Assembly: GCA_030037695.1 (NCBI GenBank)
Contig: JASHQF010000143.1
Span: forward strand, 1 to 11,996
Direction of reading: 5' to 3'
DNA from: Thermoplasmata archaeon
Lineage (GTDB): Archaea; Thermoplasmatota; Thermoplasmata; Lutacidiplasmatales; UBA184
Length of the DNA: 11,996 bases
The notes beneath the pieces are model-generated. The model saw only the letters and a list, made by a program, of their open reading frames with translations, had not been told where the DNA came from and searched no databases. How positions within the stretch are numbered: position 1 is the first letter of the stretch; the number at the start of each line of letters is the position of its first letter. Made by a program: the position numbers and the translations under genes. This document shows positions 6,485 to 11,996 of the stretch, piece after piece.

Positions 6485-7330
6485 CTAGGCGATGTTGCAG
6501 AGGATCACGGGCGTCTCCTTCGTGAGCTGGCTCGACGTCCCGATCCCGTAGTCCCCCTGGAGGGTGTTGAGGTGGCCGTTCACGGGCGGTCCGTTCTCCC
6601 CGACCGCAAAGATGTTCCCGGACGGGTCGGTCTCGAGCACCACCTGGGGGAGCGGCAGCACCGCCGGTCCGGTGAGGTTCGCCGCGGAGTTCGCGGCGTC
6701 GTAGGTGGAGCCGTGGCAGGAGCAGTGCAGGTAGAAGACCCGGCCGCCGGGCGTCTGGGGGCAGTACAGGTTGGCGAGCGGCTGCCCGACGACGGGGGCC
6801 GCGGGCGGGTACCACGCGAGCGCGGGCGCGGGGCAGCCCAGGTGCTGGCAGATCGCGCTGTAGGCGACGATCGAGCCGTACGTGCCGACCCCGCCCGGGA
6901 CGTTCGCCGCCCCCGGGTTCGTAGAGGACGGGGGGCTCCCGTTCACCGGGTAGAGGTTCAGCAGGAAGTTCGGCTCGTTGCGTAGGGGGTAGTAGAAGAT
7001 CAGGAGATCGGTCGTCCCGACGTTGTACTCCGCCTCGACGTTGGTGACCGTGAGGGGCTTGCCGTCGAGATCGATCAGCTGGACCCGCGGGTAGCTCGAG
7101 AGGCCGACCATCCCGGGCTGGACGTACTGGATAGCGCCCCCGACCGCGCCGCCGACCCCGACCCCGAGGACCCCGGCGACGGCCGCCAGCTTGAGGAGGT
7201 TCCGCTTCGTCTCGTCGACCTCGGGGTCGACCGCCGCGACGCGGCGCAGGTAGCCGAGCGGCAGATCGAACCGGTTCTCGGCGAGGGACGCGCCGGCCGA
7301 GAGGACCGGGCACGCGGGGTCGCAGTTCAC
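6485..7330 (-). CDS. Rieske iron-sulfur protein
   Basis: Rieske subunit of 281 residues; it takes an electron from quinol at the Qo site and passes it to the next carrier. Box 1 is CQHLGC (161-166) and box 2 CSCHGS (203-208): 2Fe-2S ligands C161, H163, C203 and H206, with disulfide C166-C205. The boxes are separated by 36 residues, longer than in mitochondrial or typical bacterial proteins and reminiscent of archaeal SoxF/SoxL; an extra C190 lies in the insert. A cytoplasmic stretch of about 45 residues precedes one helix (46-67). At its start TKRNLLK resembles the Tat consensus S-R-R-x-F-L-K with the first Arg replaced by Lys. The start is GTG at 7330, overlapping the previous stop by four bases; the upstream-open frame beyond it lies over other genes. 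Confidence 0.95.
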   Translation of the reverse strand: MNCDPACPVLSAGASLAENRFDLPLGYLRRVAAVDPEVDETKRNLLKLAAVAGVLGVGVGGAVGGAIQYVQPGMVGLSSYPRVQLIDLDGKPLTVTNVEAEYNVGTTDLLIFYYPLRNEPNFLLNLYPVNGSPPSSTNPGAANVPGGVGTYGSIVAYSAICQHLGCPAPALAWYPPAAPVVGQPLANLYCPQTPGGRVFYLHCSCHGSTYDAANSAANLTGPAVLPLPQVVLETDPSGNIFAVGENGPPVNGHLNTLQGDYGIGTSSQLTKETPVILCNIA

Positions 7331-7515
7331 GAGAGGGTCCTCCCCCGGGTGTCCGGGGTGGCGTCGTCGATCTCCTCGGGCGGGGGGACCTTCGCGTCGC
7401 CGGGAAGCTCGGCCCGATCGGAGCCGTGGTAGACCGCCCAGGCGATGGCGATCCCCATCAGGACGACCAGGATCTCCGTGAGGGTCACGATCTGGTCGGG
7501 GCCGAGGACGCTCAA
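7327..7515 (-). CDS. Small single-helix protein between the Tat-like gene and Rieske
   Basis: A protein of about 62 residues. One hydrophobic helix (about residues 10-30, ILVVLMGIAIAWAVY) is followed by an acidic, Pro-rich cytoplasm- or exterior-facing tail (KVPPPEEIDDATPDTR). No family recognised. Two starts are possible: GTG at 7530 (67 residues) or TTG at 7515. I favour TTG, because it overlaps the previous stop by four bases (TTGA), as at two other junctions of this operon, and GGAGGT lies just before it (7519-7524), though the 3-base spacing is short. The stop overlaps the Rieske GTG by four bases. Coupling on both sides suggests a partner of the Rieske/cytochrome b complex or of the Tat translocase; which of the two cannot be decided from sequence. 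Confidence 0.72.
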   Translation of the reverse strand: MSVLGPDQIVTLTEILVVLMGIAIAWAVYHGSDRAELPGDAKVPPPEEIDDATPDTRGRTLS

Positions 7516-7916
7516 CGGACCTCCCCCCACGCCACCGCGAGGCTCGCCGCGCTCGTCGACCAGGCCTCGCCCGGGCTCCCTCCCGTCCAGACGAACGCGG
7601 GGCCGAGGGCGGCCGCCGCGATCGGAGCGGGCGCCGGCCCGGGGGCCGCACCGACCGCCACGGGGACCCCGCGCTCCCGGGGGGTCGGCCCCCCGACGTC
7701 CAGGAGGGCCGCGCGGACCGACCAGGGGGCCCCGGCCGCCGGGAGCGGCAGCTCGGCCGCCTTGGAGAACTCCGAGAGGAGCTCCTGCTTCAGGCGCATC
7801 GCGCGGCCGTACCAGCGCCCGAGCGTGCGGAGCGTCCCCCGACTCTCCCCGCCGAACAGGAGGAACGTCGCGACCCCGGCGATGATCACCCAGTCGACGT
7901 CGGAGAAGAGCGCCAT
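7512..7916 (-). CDS. TatA/TatB-like Tat translocase component with long C-terminal tail
   Basis: A 134-residue protein with TatA/B architecture: a short N-terminal helix (about 8-21, DVDWVIIAGVATFLLF), the Phe-Gly hinge F21-G22, then a basic amphipathic helix (26-55) with the spacing TLRTLGRWYGRAM in the place of the usual L-P-x-L-A-R-x-L-G. It lacks the Pro that normally follows the hinge. After residue 57 the tail is Pro/Ala/Gly-rich, less charged than usual and unlike bacterial TatB. It begins 4 bases after the tatC stop. In E. coli TatB works with TatC in recognising the signal; whether this protein plays that role or is a second TatA, or a dedicated helper for the adjacent Rieske protein, is not decidable here. 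Confidence 0.75.
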   Translation of the reverse strand: MALFSDVDWVIIAGVATFLLFGGESRGTLRTLGRWYGRAMRLKQELLSEFSKAAELPLPAAGAPWSVRAALLDVGGPTPRERGVPVAVGAAPGPAPAPIAAAALGPAFVWTGGSPGEAWSTSAASLAVAWGEVR

Positions 7917-7920
7917 CAGG

Positions 7921-8754
7921 CTACGCCTCCCCCGCCCACGCCGGGGGTCGAGGCGGCGCGACCGACGCCCGCTCCCAGCGGCCGGCGAAGTACGCCCCTC
8001 CGAAGTACAGCGCCATCATCGGGAGCGCGATCAGGAGCATCGTGATTCCCGAGTTGTCCGGGGTCACGATCATGCCGAAGACGAGGGATGCGATCACCGC
8101 ACCCCGCCAGTGCTTGCGCCACGCGGTCGAGCGGACGACCCCGAGGCGGGTGAGCGCGTAGATGAAGACGGGCAGCTCGAAGACGACGCCGAACGCGAGC
8201 GAGTAGAGGAGCGCGAACGTCACGAAGCTCTGGACACCGAGGACCGGCGCGAGCCCCATCGCGCCGACGTACTCGAACAGGAGGCGGAACGTGAACGGCG
8301 TCAGCACGAACACCCCGGCCGCCGTCCCGACGGCGAACAGCACGGTCGCCGGGATCCCGACGGTGCGCAGCAGCAGTCGCTCCTTCCGGCGGAGGGCCGG
8401 GACGAGGAACGCGCCGACCTCGTGGACGATCCAGGGCATCCCCACGATGAGGGTGAGGAGGAGCCCGATCTCCATCTGGACGACGACGGAATCCCCGACG
8501 CCGACGTTGAGGAGCGTCACCCGGGGGGGCAGCGTCCAGGCGACCAGGGCCCGGAACACCTGGGCCGTGATGTTGTAGAACGGGCTCGGCCAGGGGTAGG
8601 CGAGCGGGACGACGACCCCGCCGAAGCGGGCCCGTACCGGGACGAGCTTCACGAGGAGCGTCGTGCCGAAGATCGCGCCGAGCACGATGCCGATGCGGAC
8701 CGCCCGGCGCTGGGCCTCGGCCAGGACCGCGAGGACGCGATCGAGATCGCCCAT
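7921..8754 (-). CDS. tatC: Sec-independent protein translocase TatC
   Basis: A 277-residue multi-helix protein of the TatC family, the signal-peptide receptor for folded proteins. Family marks: the loop after helix 2, FLVPALRRKER (117-126), whose E125 corresponds to E. coli E103, which contacts the twin arginines; FGVVFELPV (188-196); and TPDNSG in the late region (231-236), then a final helix. The N-terminal signature, usually HLxELRxR, is altered here to VLAEAQRR (10-17): the Glu aligning with E. coli E15 is kept, but the Arg aligning with R17 is Gln. The loop between helices 1 and 2 is long. The ATG at 8754 has GGTGAGGC just before it. The following genes are a TatA/B-like protein and the Rieske gene, a likely client. 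Confidence 0.93.
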   Translation of the reverse strand: MGDLDRVLAVLAEAQRRAVRIGIVLGAIFGTTLLVKLVPVRARFGGVVVPLAYPWPSPFYNITAQVFRALVAWTLPPRVTLLNVGVGDSVVVQMEIGLLLTLIVGMPWIVHEVGAFLVPALRRKERLLLRTVGIPATVLFAVGTAAGVFVLTPFTFRLLFEYVGAMGLAPVLGVQSFVTFALLYSLAFGVVFELPVFIYALTRLGVVRSTAWRKHWRGAVIASLVFGMIVTPDNSGITMLLIALPMMALYFGGAYFAGRWERASVAPPRPPAWAGEA

Positions 8755-8860
8755 GCCTCACCCCGGTCCCCCCGCGCCTGGTCCGTGACGTGACGGTGGT
8801 GCTCCGCCCTCCGCGCGGCGTCGCCCCGGGTCCCCCGGACCTCCGCTCCCCAACGACGGC

Positions 8861-9061
8861 CTACGGCGTAGGTCCGGCCGGCGGCGGGGTGGACGCGGCC
8901 TGCTCGGCGCGGATCTCGCGCTCGACCTCGAGCCGGCCCTTCTTGAACTCGCCGACCGAGCGGCCGAGGCTCCGGGCGAGCTGGGGGATCTTGCTGGACC
9001 CGTAGAACAGGATCCCCGCGACCACCGCGATGATCAGCCAATCGTCGATCGAATCGAACAT
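8861..9061 (-). CDS. tatA: Sec-independent protein translocase TatA
   Basis: A 66-residue protein with the standard TatA plan: N-terminal helix (about 6-20), hinge YG at 20-21 in place of the usual FG, the signature SKIPQLARSLGRSVGEFKKG (23-42) forming the amphipathic helix, and a short charged then Pro-rich tail. TatA oligomers form the pore or membrane-weakening patch for folded proteins. The ATG at 9061 has a TATA-like box at 9096-9103, which would give a leader of roughly a dozen bases. The gap of 106 bases to tatC is the largest within the block; it contains a 5-bp hairpin (8829-8841) and no visible promoter, so tatA may be transcribed with tatC or partly on its own. Confidence 0.93.
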   Translation of the reverse strand: MFDSIDDWLIIAVVAGILFYGSSKIPQLARSLGRSVGEFKKGRLEVEREIRAEQAASTPPPAGPTP

Positions 9062-9067
9062 CGCTAC

Positions 9068-9082
9068 CCTCGGTCCCCGAGG
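9068..9082 (-). repeat. Short perfect hairpin in the tatA leader
   Basis: CCTCGG-TCC-CCGAGG: six-base perfect arms around three bases, ending seven bases before the tatA ATG. If transcription starts near 9073, as the TATA-like box suggests, only part of it would be in the mRNA, so it could be a DNA operator as well as an RNA stem. In a GC-rich genome a stem of this size may also be chance. Confidence 0.3.
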
Positions 9083-9095
9083 ACCCGGGGTCGGT

Positions 9096-9103
9096 CGATA
9101 TGG
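9096..9103 (-). promoter_or_regulatory. TATA-like promoter element of tatA and possibly the respiratory operon
   Basis: Minus-strand CCATATCG, centred about 38 bases before the tatA ATG, predicts a start near 9073. Immediately upstream (9105-9121) is an inverted repeat, GTTCG...CGAAC, in BRE/activator position. A second AT-rich patch, CTTTATCC at 9152-9159, could be an alternative box but lies almost against the stop of the preceding gene. Confidence 0.4.
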
Positions 9104-9104
9104 C

Positions 9105-9121
9105 GTTCGTACCGTGCGAAC
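9105..9121. repeat. Inverted repeat next to the tatA TATA box
   Basis: GTTCG-TACCGTG-CGAAC, arms of five bases. It shares the core TTCGTAC with the two inverted repeats in the copper protein/subunit II control region (11084-11099 and 11128-11147). The shared core and the position beside a TATA box in both places suggest one common DNA-binding regulator; this is inference. Confidence 0.35.
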
Positions 9122-9170
9122 CGACCGGTCCCTACGGTCCGGACCTGGAGCGGATAAAGCCGGTCCGGGC

Positions 9171-10208
<1,038 letters not shown>

Positions 10209-10240
10209 CGATCGCTCCGAACCTACTACAAGTTCCGTAG

Positions 10241-10247
10241 CTTATAG
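10241..10247 (-). promoter_or_regulatory. TATA box of the AbrB-PhoU gene
   Basis: Minus-strand CTATAAG is the best TATA match in the window. Centred about 36 bases before the ATG at 10208, it predicts a start near 10217. Its upstream edge is covered by the inverted repeat at 10247-10264. Confidence 0.6.
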
Positions 10248-10264
10248 GCCTTCGGGCGAAGGCC
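10247..10264. repeat. Perfect inverted repeat: terminator of the copper gene or operator of the AbrB-PhoU gene
   Basis: GGCCTTC-GGGC-GAAGGCC: seven-base perfect arms, four-base loop. It lies 17 bases after the copper protein stop codon, and on the other side occupies the BRE position directly upstream of the AbrB-PhoU TATA box. As RNA it would form a stable stem, but no T-run follows, so a typical archaeal T-rich terminator is not evident. As DNA it could block TFB binding, for example in autoregulation. Confidence 0.42.
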
Positions 10265-10280
10265 CAGAGAGCCCGAGGGC

Positions 10281-11072
10281 CTAGTGGGGGGGTAGGGGAG
10301 GAGGGGTCGGAGGGGCGCCGCCCGAGGTCGGGCCCGGCACTTCCGGGTAGCCGGTCCGCTCGGGGGGCATCTCGAACGCCGCGCCGCGTCGCCGGCCGAC
10401 CACGAACCCCAGGACGATCGCGATCACCGTGAGGCTGACGATCGTACCTACGATGATGAACACCGCGGCCCCGGGGCCTCCCGGCGCGGACGCCACGGAG
10501 AGCCCGGACGGGACCGCTTCCCCGAACGCGACGTACCCGTACATGTTCGAGCCGGCGGCGGGATCGAAGTGGCCGGGCTTGGTGCAGACGAACTCGTACC
10601 ATCCGGCCGTGGCCGGGGAGGTGAACCCCCCGGTCGTCGTCCCCGGCGCGCTCGTCGCGTTGACGTTCACGAGGTTCCCCGGGCCGGAGCCGTTCGAGGC
10701 GGTGCCGGTCGGGTAGGCGAGGGGGGTGATGTCGGAGGTATTGTTGTTGAACGAGACCCCCTCGTAGCTCAGGATCGTGAACGTATGCAGCTCGGATCCT
10801 GCGTCGGTGAACTTCACCGTGATCTTGGTGTTGAGCGGGAGGTCGTTGATGATCTGGGGGCTGAAGCTGAGCGTGTCGCTCCCGGTGACGTTGAGGTAGG
10901 CGGTCGTGTCCGTCTCGATCGCGGGGACGCGCGGGATCTTCTCGCCCACGAACACCCCGACCGACGCGACCGCGAGCAGGAGCGCGAGCCCGAGGGAGAC
11001 CGCCCCTCGCCGAGATCGTCCCGTCCGCATCCGCGTGATCGCCCCAGGGGCCATCGCGCGAGCGGAGCCCAC
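10281..11072 (-). CDS. Membrane-anchored type 1 (blue) copper protein
   Basis: A 263-residue cupredoxin, probably the electron carrier between the Rieske/cytochrome b complex and the CuA of subunit II. Type 1 copper ligands are H96 (ELHTF), C163 and H168 (CTKPGH), and M177 (SNMYGY). It has a membrane helix near each end: one at about 24-44, behind a basic n-region containing SRRGAV (Tat-like), and one at about 203-226 followed by an RRR stop and a Pro-rich cytoplasmic tail. Four N-X-S/T sequons lie in the outer domain. Possible starts are TTG 11078, GTG 11072, ATG 11054 and ATG 11030; I prefer GTG 11072 because GAGGGGG (11080-11086) lies seven bases upstream. It resembles sulfocyanin/halocyanin in role, but its architecture with two anchors differs. 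Confidence 0.88.
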   Translation of the reverse strand: MGSARAMAPGAITRMRTGRSRRGAVSLGLALLLAVASVGVFVGEKIPRVPAIETDTTAYLNVTGSDTLSFSPQIINDLPLNTKITVKFTDAGSELHTFTILSYEGVSFNNNTSDITPLAYPTGTASNGSGPGNLVNVNATSAPGTTTGGFTSPATAGWYEFVCTKPGHFDPAAGSNMYGYVAFGEAVPSGLSVASAPGGPGAAVFIIVGTIVSLTVIAIVLGFVVGRRRGAAFEMPPERTGYPEVPGPTSGGAPPTPPPLPPH

Positions 11073-11083
11073 CTTCAAGCCCC

Positions 11084-11099
11084 CTCGGTACGAACCGAG
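11084..11099. repeat. Inverted repeat in the copper gene leader
   Basis: CTCGGT-ACGA-ACCGAG: six-base perfect arms with a four-base spacer. It lies between the predicted transcription start (near 11123) and the start codon of the copper protein, and overlaps its Shine-Dalgarno (11080-11086). It could therefore act as an RNA stem masking the ribosome site or as an operator. Confidence 0.42.
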
Positions 11100-11127
11100 C
11101 CGGCGCGCGGGGACCGCGGGGACGGGC

Positions 11128-11147
11128 CGCCGGTTCGTACACCGGCG
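11128..11147. repeat. Inverted repeat against the divergent TATA element
   Basis: Arms CGCCGGT (11128-11134) and ACCGGCG (11141-11147), seven perfect pairs, spacer TCGTAC. It abuts and slightly overlaps the TATA element at 11146-11153. In the plus direction it covers the BRE position of the subunit II promoter; in the minus direction it covers the start region of the copper gene. A regulator bound here would affect both genes. Confidence 0.45.
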
Positions 11148-11153
11148 ATATAG
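11146..11153. promoter_or_regulatory. Divergent TATA element for the copper gene and subunit II
   Basis: CGATATAG on plus, CTATATCG on minus: the only AT-rich patch in the roughly 100-base divergent spacer. On plus its centre is about 28 bases before the GTG at 11178, fitting a leaderless mRNA. On minus it predicts a start near 11123, with a leader of about 50 bases to GTG 11072. One box seems to serve both directions. Confidence 0.5.
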
Positions 11154-11177
11154 TCCGCACCTTCTCCCCGTTCCGGT

Positions 11178-11339
11178 GTGCTGGCGGTCTCCGCCACGAC
11201 CGATCTCCAGGAGATCGCCCCGCTCGTCTGGGTGATGTTCTTCATGGGCCTTGCCGGGGCCGGGATCACGTTCGGCTACCTCGTCTACGCCCTCTGGAAG
11301 TTCCGGGACCCCACCACGCGGAGGCGCCGCTATGGTTGA
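11178..11339 (+). CDS. 53-residue single-helix protein, apparent first helix of oxidase subunit II
   Basis: GTG at 11178, TGA at 11337-11339. One helix (about 14-40) ends in LVYALWKFRDPTTRRRR, the same pattern that closes the first membrane helix of ordinary subunit II proteins (a Tyr-x-x-Trp/Lys-Phe-Arg stop). The next gene starts with the conserved sequence that opens the second helix. So this looks like the N-terminal third of subunit II made as a separate chain. In Thermus ba3 oxidase a small subunit IIa plays a comparable role for a one-helix subunit II. It overlaps the next gene by eight bases. A sequencing frameshift is the alternative, but the GGAGG before the next ATG argues against it. 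A TATA element at 11146-11153 predicts a leaderless start. Confidence 0.75.
   Translation: MLAVSATTDLQEIAPLVWVMFFMGLAGAGITFGYLVYALWKFRDPTTRRRRYG
11320..11324 (+). promoter_or_regulatory. Shine-Dalgarno of the CuA subunit II gene
   Basis: GGAGG, seven bases before the ATG at 11332 and inside the end of the preceding gene. This ideal spacing fixes the start of the CuA gene and supports it as an independently initiated chain. Confidence 0.65.
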
Positions 11340-11793
11340 GAAGCTCGAGGTGTTCTGGACGCTCGCGGTCGTCGCGCTGCTCGCCGGGGTCGCCGGCTAC
11401 TCCACCATCCTGCTCTACCATCTCGACGCCCTCCCCTCCGACCCGACGGAGTACGTGGAGGTGATCGGCCACCAGTGGTACTGGGAGTTCTGCTACCCGG
11501 CGAACAACACCTGCTTCAACACGAGCTACGACGCGGCCAACGGGAGCCTCTCGGGCGGGTACTTCTGGGCTCCGCCCGGTGCCGTCGTCCAGATCAACGT
11601 CACCAGCGCCGACGTCGTCCATTCGTTCAACATCCCGGCGCTCGGCGTGAGGATCGACGCGATCCCGGGCCGGATGAACCACTTCGCCTTCAGCGTGCCG
11701 AACGGGACCCCGGGCACGCTCTATCTGATCCAGTGCACGGAGTTCTGCGGGGAGTTCCACGGCACGATGCGCTCGTACCTCAAGCTCACCTAG
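11332..11793 (+). CDS. Cytochrome c oxidase subunit II, CuA domain with one membrane helix
   Basis: A 153-residue protein that accepts electrons at the binuclear CuA centre and hands them to subunit I. Residues 1-9 (MVEKLEVFW) match the LE-x-x-W that opens the second helix of normal subunit II; one helix follows (about 9-30), then the cupredoxin domain. VIGHQWYWEF (44-53) is the aromatic electron-entry strand. CuA ligands are H97, C135, E137 (backbone), C139, H143 and M146, all present. C54 and C61 are extra and could pair as a disulfide. Four N-X-S/T sequons occur at N58, N63, N70 and N89. The usual first helix is missing here and appears to be the 53-residue gene just upstream. It lies on the strand opposite coxA, away from the operon. 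Confidence 0.94.
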   Translation: MVEKLEVFWTLAVVALLAGVAGYSTILLYHLDALPSDPTEYVEVIGHQWYWEFCYPANNTCFNTSYDAANGSLSGGYFWAPPGAVVQINVTSADVVHSFNIPALGVRIDAIPGRMNHFAFSVPNGTPGTLYLIQCTEFCGEFHGTMRSYLKLT

Positions 11794-11826
11794 ACCACGG
11801 CTCCGGACCCGAACGGGTGAGCGCTA

Positions 11827-11851
11827 CGGCGGGGGCCGACCGCCTCCGCCG
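11827..11851. terminator. Hairpin between convergent genes
   Basis: Arms CGGCGGGGG (11827-11835) and CCTCCGCCG (11843-11851), nine pairs including one G-T, loop of seven bases. It lies 33 bases after the subunit II stop and seven bases after the stop of the facing small gene. It could slow transcription from both sides. There is no T-run, so factor-independent termination is doubtful. Confidence 0.3.
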
Positions 11852-11858
11852 GGCGAGC

Positions 11859-11996
11859 TCAGTGCGACCGCGTGCCGCGGGGAGGGCCCCCGAACCGACC
11901 CGTGAACGTCGCGACGACGGTGAGGACGATCCCGAGGCCGAGGACCCCCGCGGAGCCCGCTAGGATCCACTCCTCCACGATCGCGGTGCTCGGGGC
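11859..11996 (-). CDS. Small single-helix membrane protein, possibly incomplete at the right edge
   Basis: A minus-strand frame closed by TGA at 11861-11859 and open to the window edge, 45 codons. It reads VEEWILAGSAGVLGLGIVLT and onward, one clear hydrophobic helix followed by a short basic C-terminus (GRFGGPPRGTRSH). A GTG at 11978 could be the start, giving 39 residues, because VEEW makes a natural N-terminus for a tiny membrane protein; otherwise the gene continues beyond the window and this is its C-terminus. No family recognised. It converges on the subunit II gene. Its size class matches the other one-helix proteins around these respiratory genes. Confidence 0.5.
   Translation of the reverse strand, partial: APSTAIVEEWILAGSAGVLGLGIVLTVVATFTGRFGGPPRGTRSH

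Noticed and set aside
6700..6725. CSCHGS read as a c-type heme site
   Set aside because: It is C-x-C-H, not C-x-x-C-H, and together with CQHLGC forms the Rieske cluster; no CXXCH was found in the genes called here.
5249..6985. A 578-codon open frame on the plus strand opposite cytochrome b and Rieske
   Set aside because: Same low-complexity charged composition; the minus-strand frames carry all heme and cluster ligands.
7331..7651. N-terminal extension of the Rieske frame beyond the GTG at 7330
   Set aside because: The extra ~107 residues are Arg/Pro/Gly-rich and lie over the small one-helix and TatA/B-like genes; the GTG/TGA four-base overlap marks the real start.
8755..8860. Possible small gene or promoter between tatA and tatC
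   Set aside because: I saw no AT-rich element and no credible frame; only a 5-bp hairpin at 8829-8841 and a short CGTGA direct repeat near 8790.
11251..11331. Extension of the CuA subunit II frame upstream of the ATG at 11332
   Set aside because: The extra residues are Ser/Pro/Gly-rich, and the DNA there encodes the 53-residue membrane protein in another frame; GGAGG marks the ATG at 11332.

Overview
The window looks archaeal and is visibly very GC-rich. Several independent signs agree. The tRNA-Pro gene has no encoded CCA. TATA-like boxes sit about 25-30 bases upstream of start codons, as in leaderless transcripts. The regulator at 9171-10208 is an AbrB-PhoU fusion of archaeal type. Heme A synthase is the half-size archaeal form. 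The Rieske and cupredoxin genes resemble archaeal respiratory supercomplex parts. An aerobic, GC-rich lineage of Thermoplasmatota is my best guess, but this is inference and the phylum is not proven by the sequence.

Layout. At the left edge on the minus strand are the first 29 codons of an FtsJ/RlmE-like rRNA methyltransferase, a tRNA-Pro(GGG), a 58-residue one-helix membrane protein, and an unrecognised soluble protein (496-1212). From 9061 down to 1265, all on the minus strand, runs a respiratory block: tatA, tatC, a TatA/B-like gene, a small one-helix protein, Rieske protein, full-length cytochrome b, two small membrane proteins, cytochrome c oxidase subunit I, compact heme A synthase (ctaA) and heme O synthase (ctaB). 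From tatC to ctaB the genes overlap or are separated by no more than 28 bases, so they read as one operon. Upstream lie the AbrB-PhoU regulator and a membrane-anchored type 1 copper protein, both on the minus strand with their own promoters. Divergently, on the plus strand, lie a 53-residue one-helix protein and the CuA domain of oxidase subunit II. A small one-helix minus-strand protein closes the window.

How the parts fit. Quinol would be oxidised by cytochrome b plus Rieske. No c-type heme motif (CXXCH) was seen in any gene called here, so the blue copper protein is the obvious carrier to the CuA centre of subunit II and on to the heme/CuB site of subunit I. CtaA and CtaB supply the heme, and the Tat genes supply the export route the folded Rieske protein would need. 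This parallels the SoxM-type arrangement of Sulfolobus, but with different gene order and a local Tat system.

The most interesting points are: subunit II appears split into two overlapping genes exactly between its two transmembrane helices; the Rieske signal carries KR in place of the Tat RR; similar inverted repeats flank TATA boxes of the copper/oxidase and Tat promoters; and several short one- to three-helix proteins could be unrecognised complex subunits. No stretch longer than about 110 bases lacks a gene.
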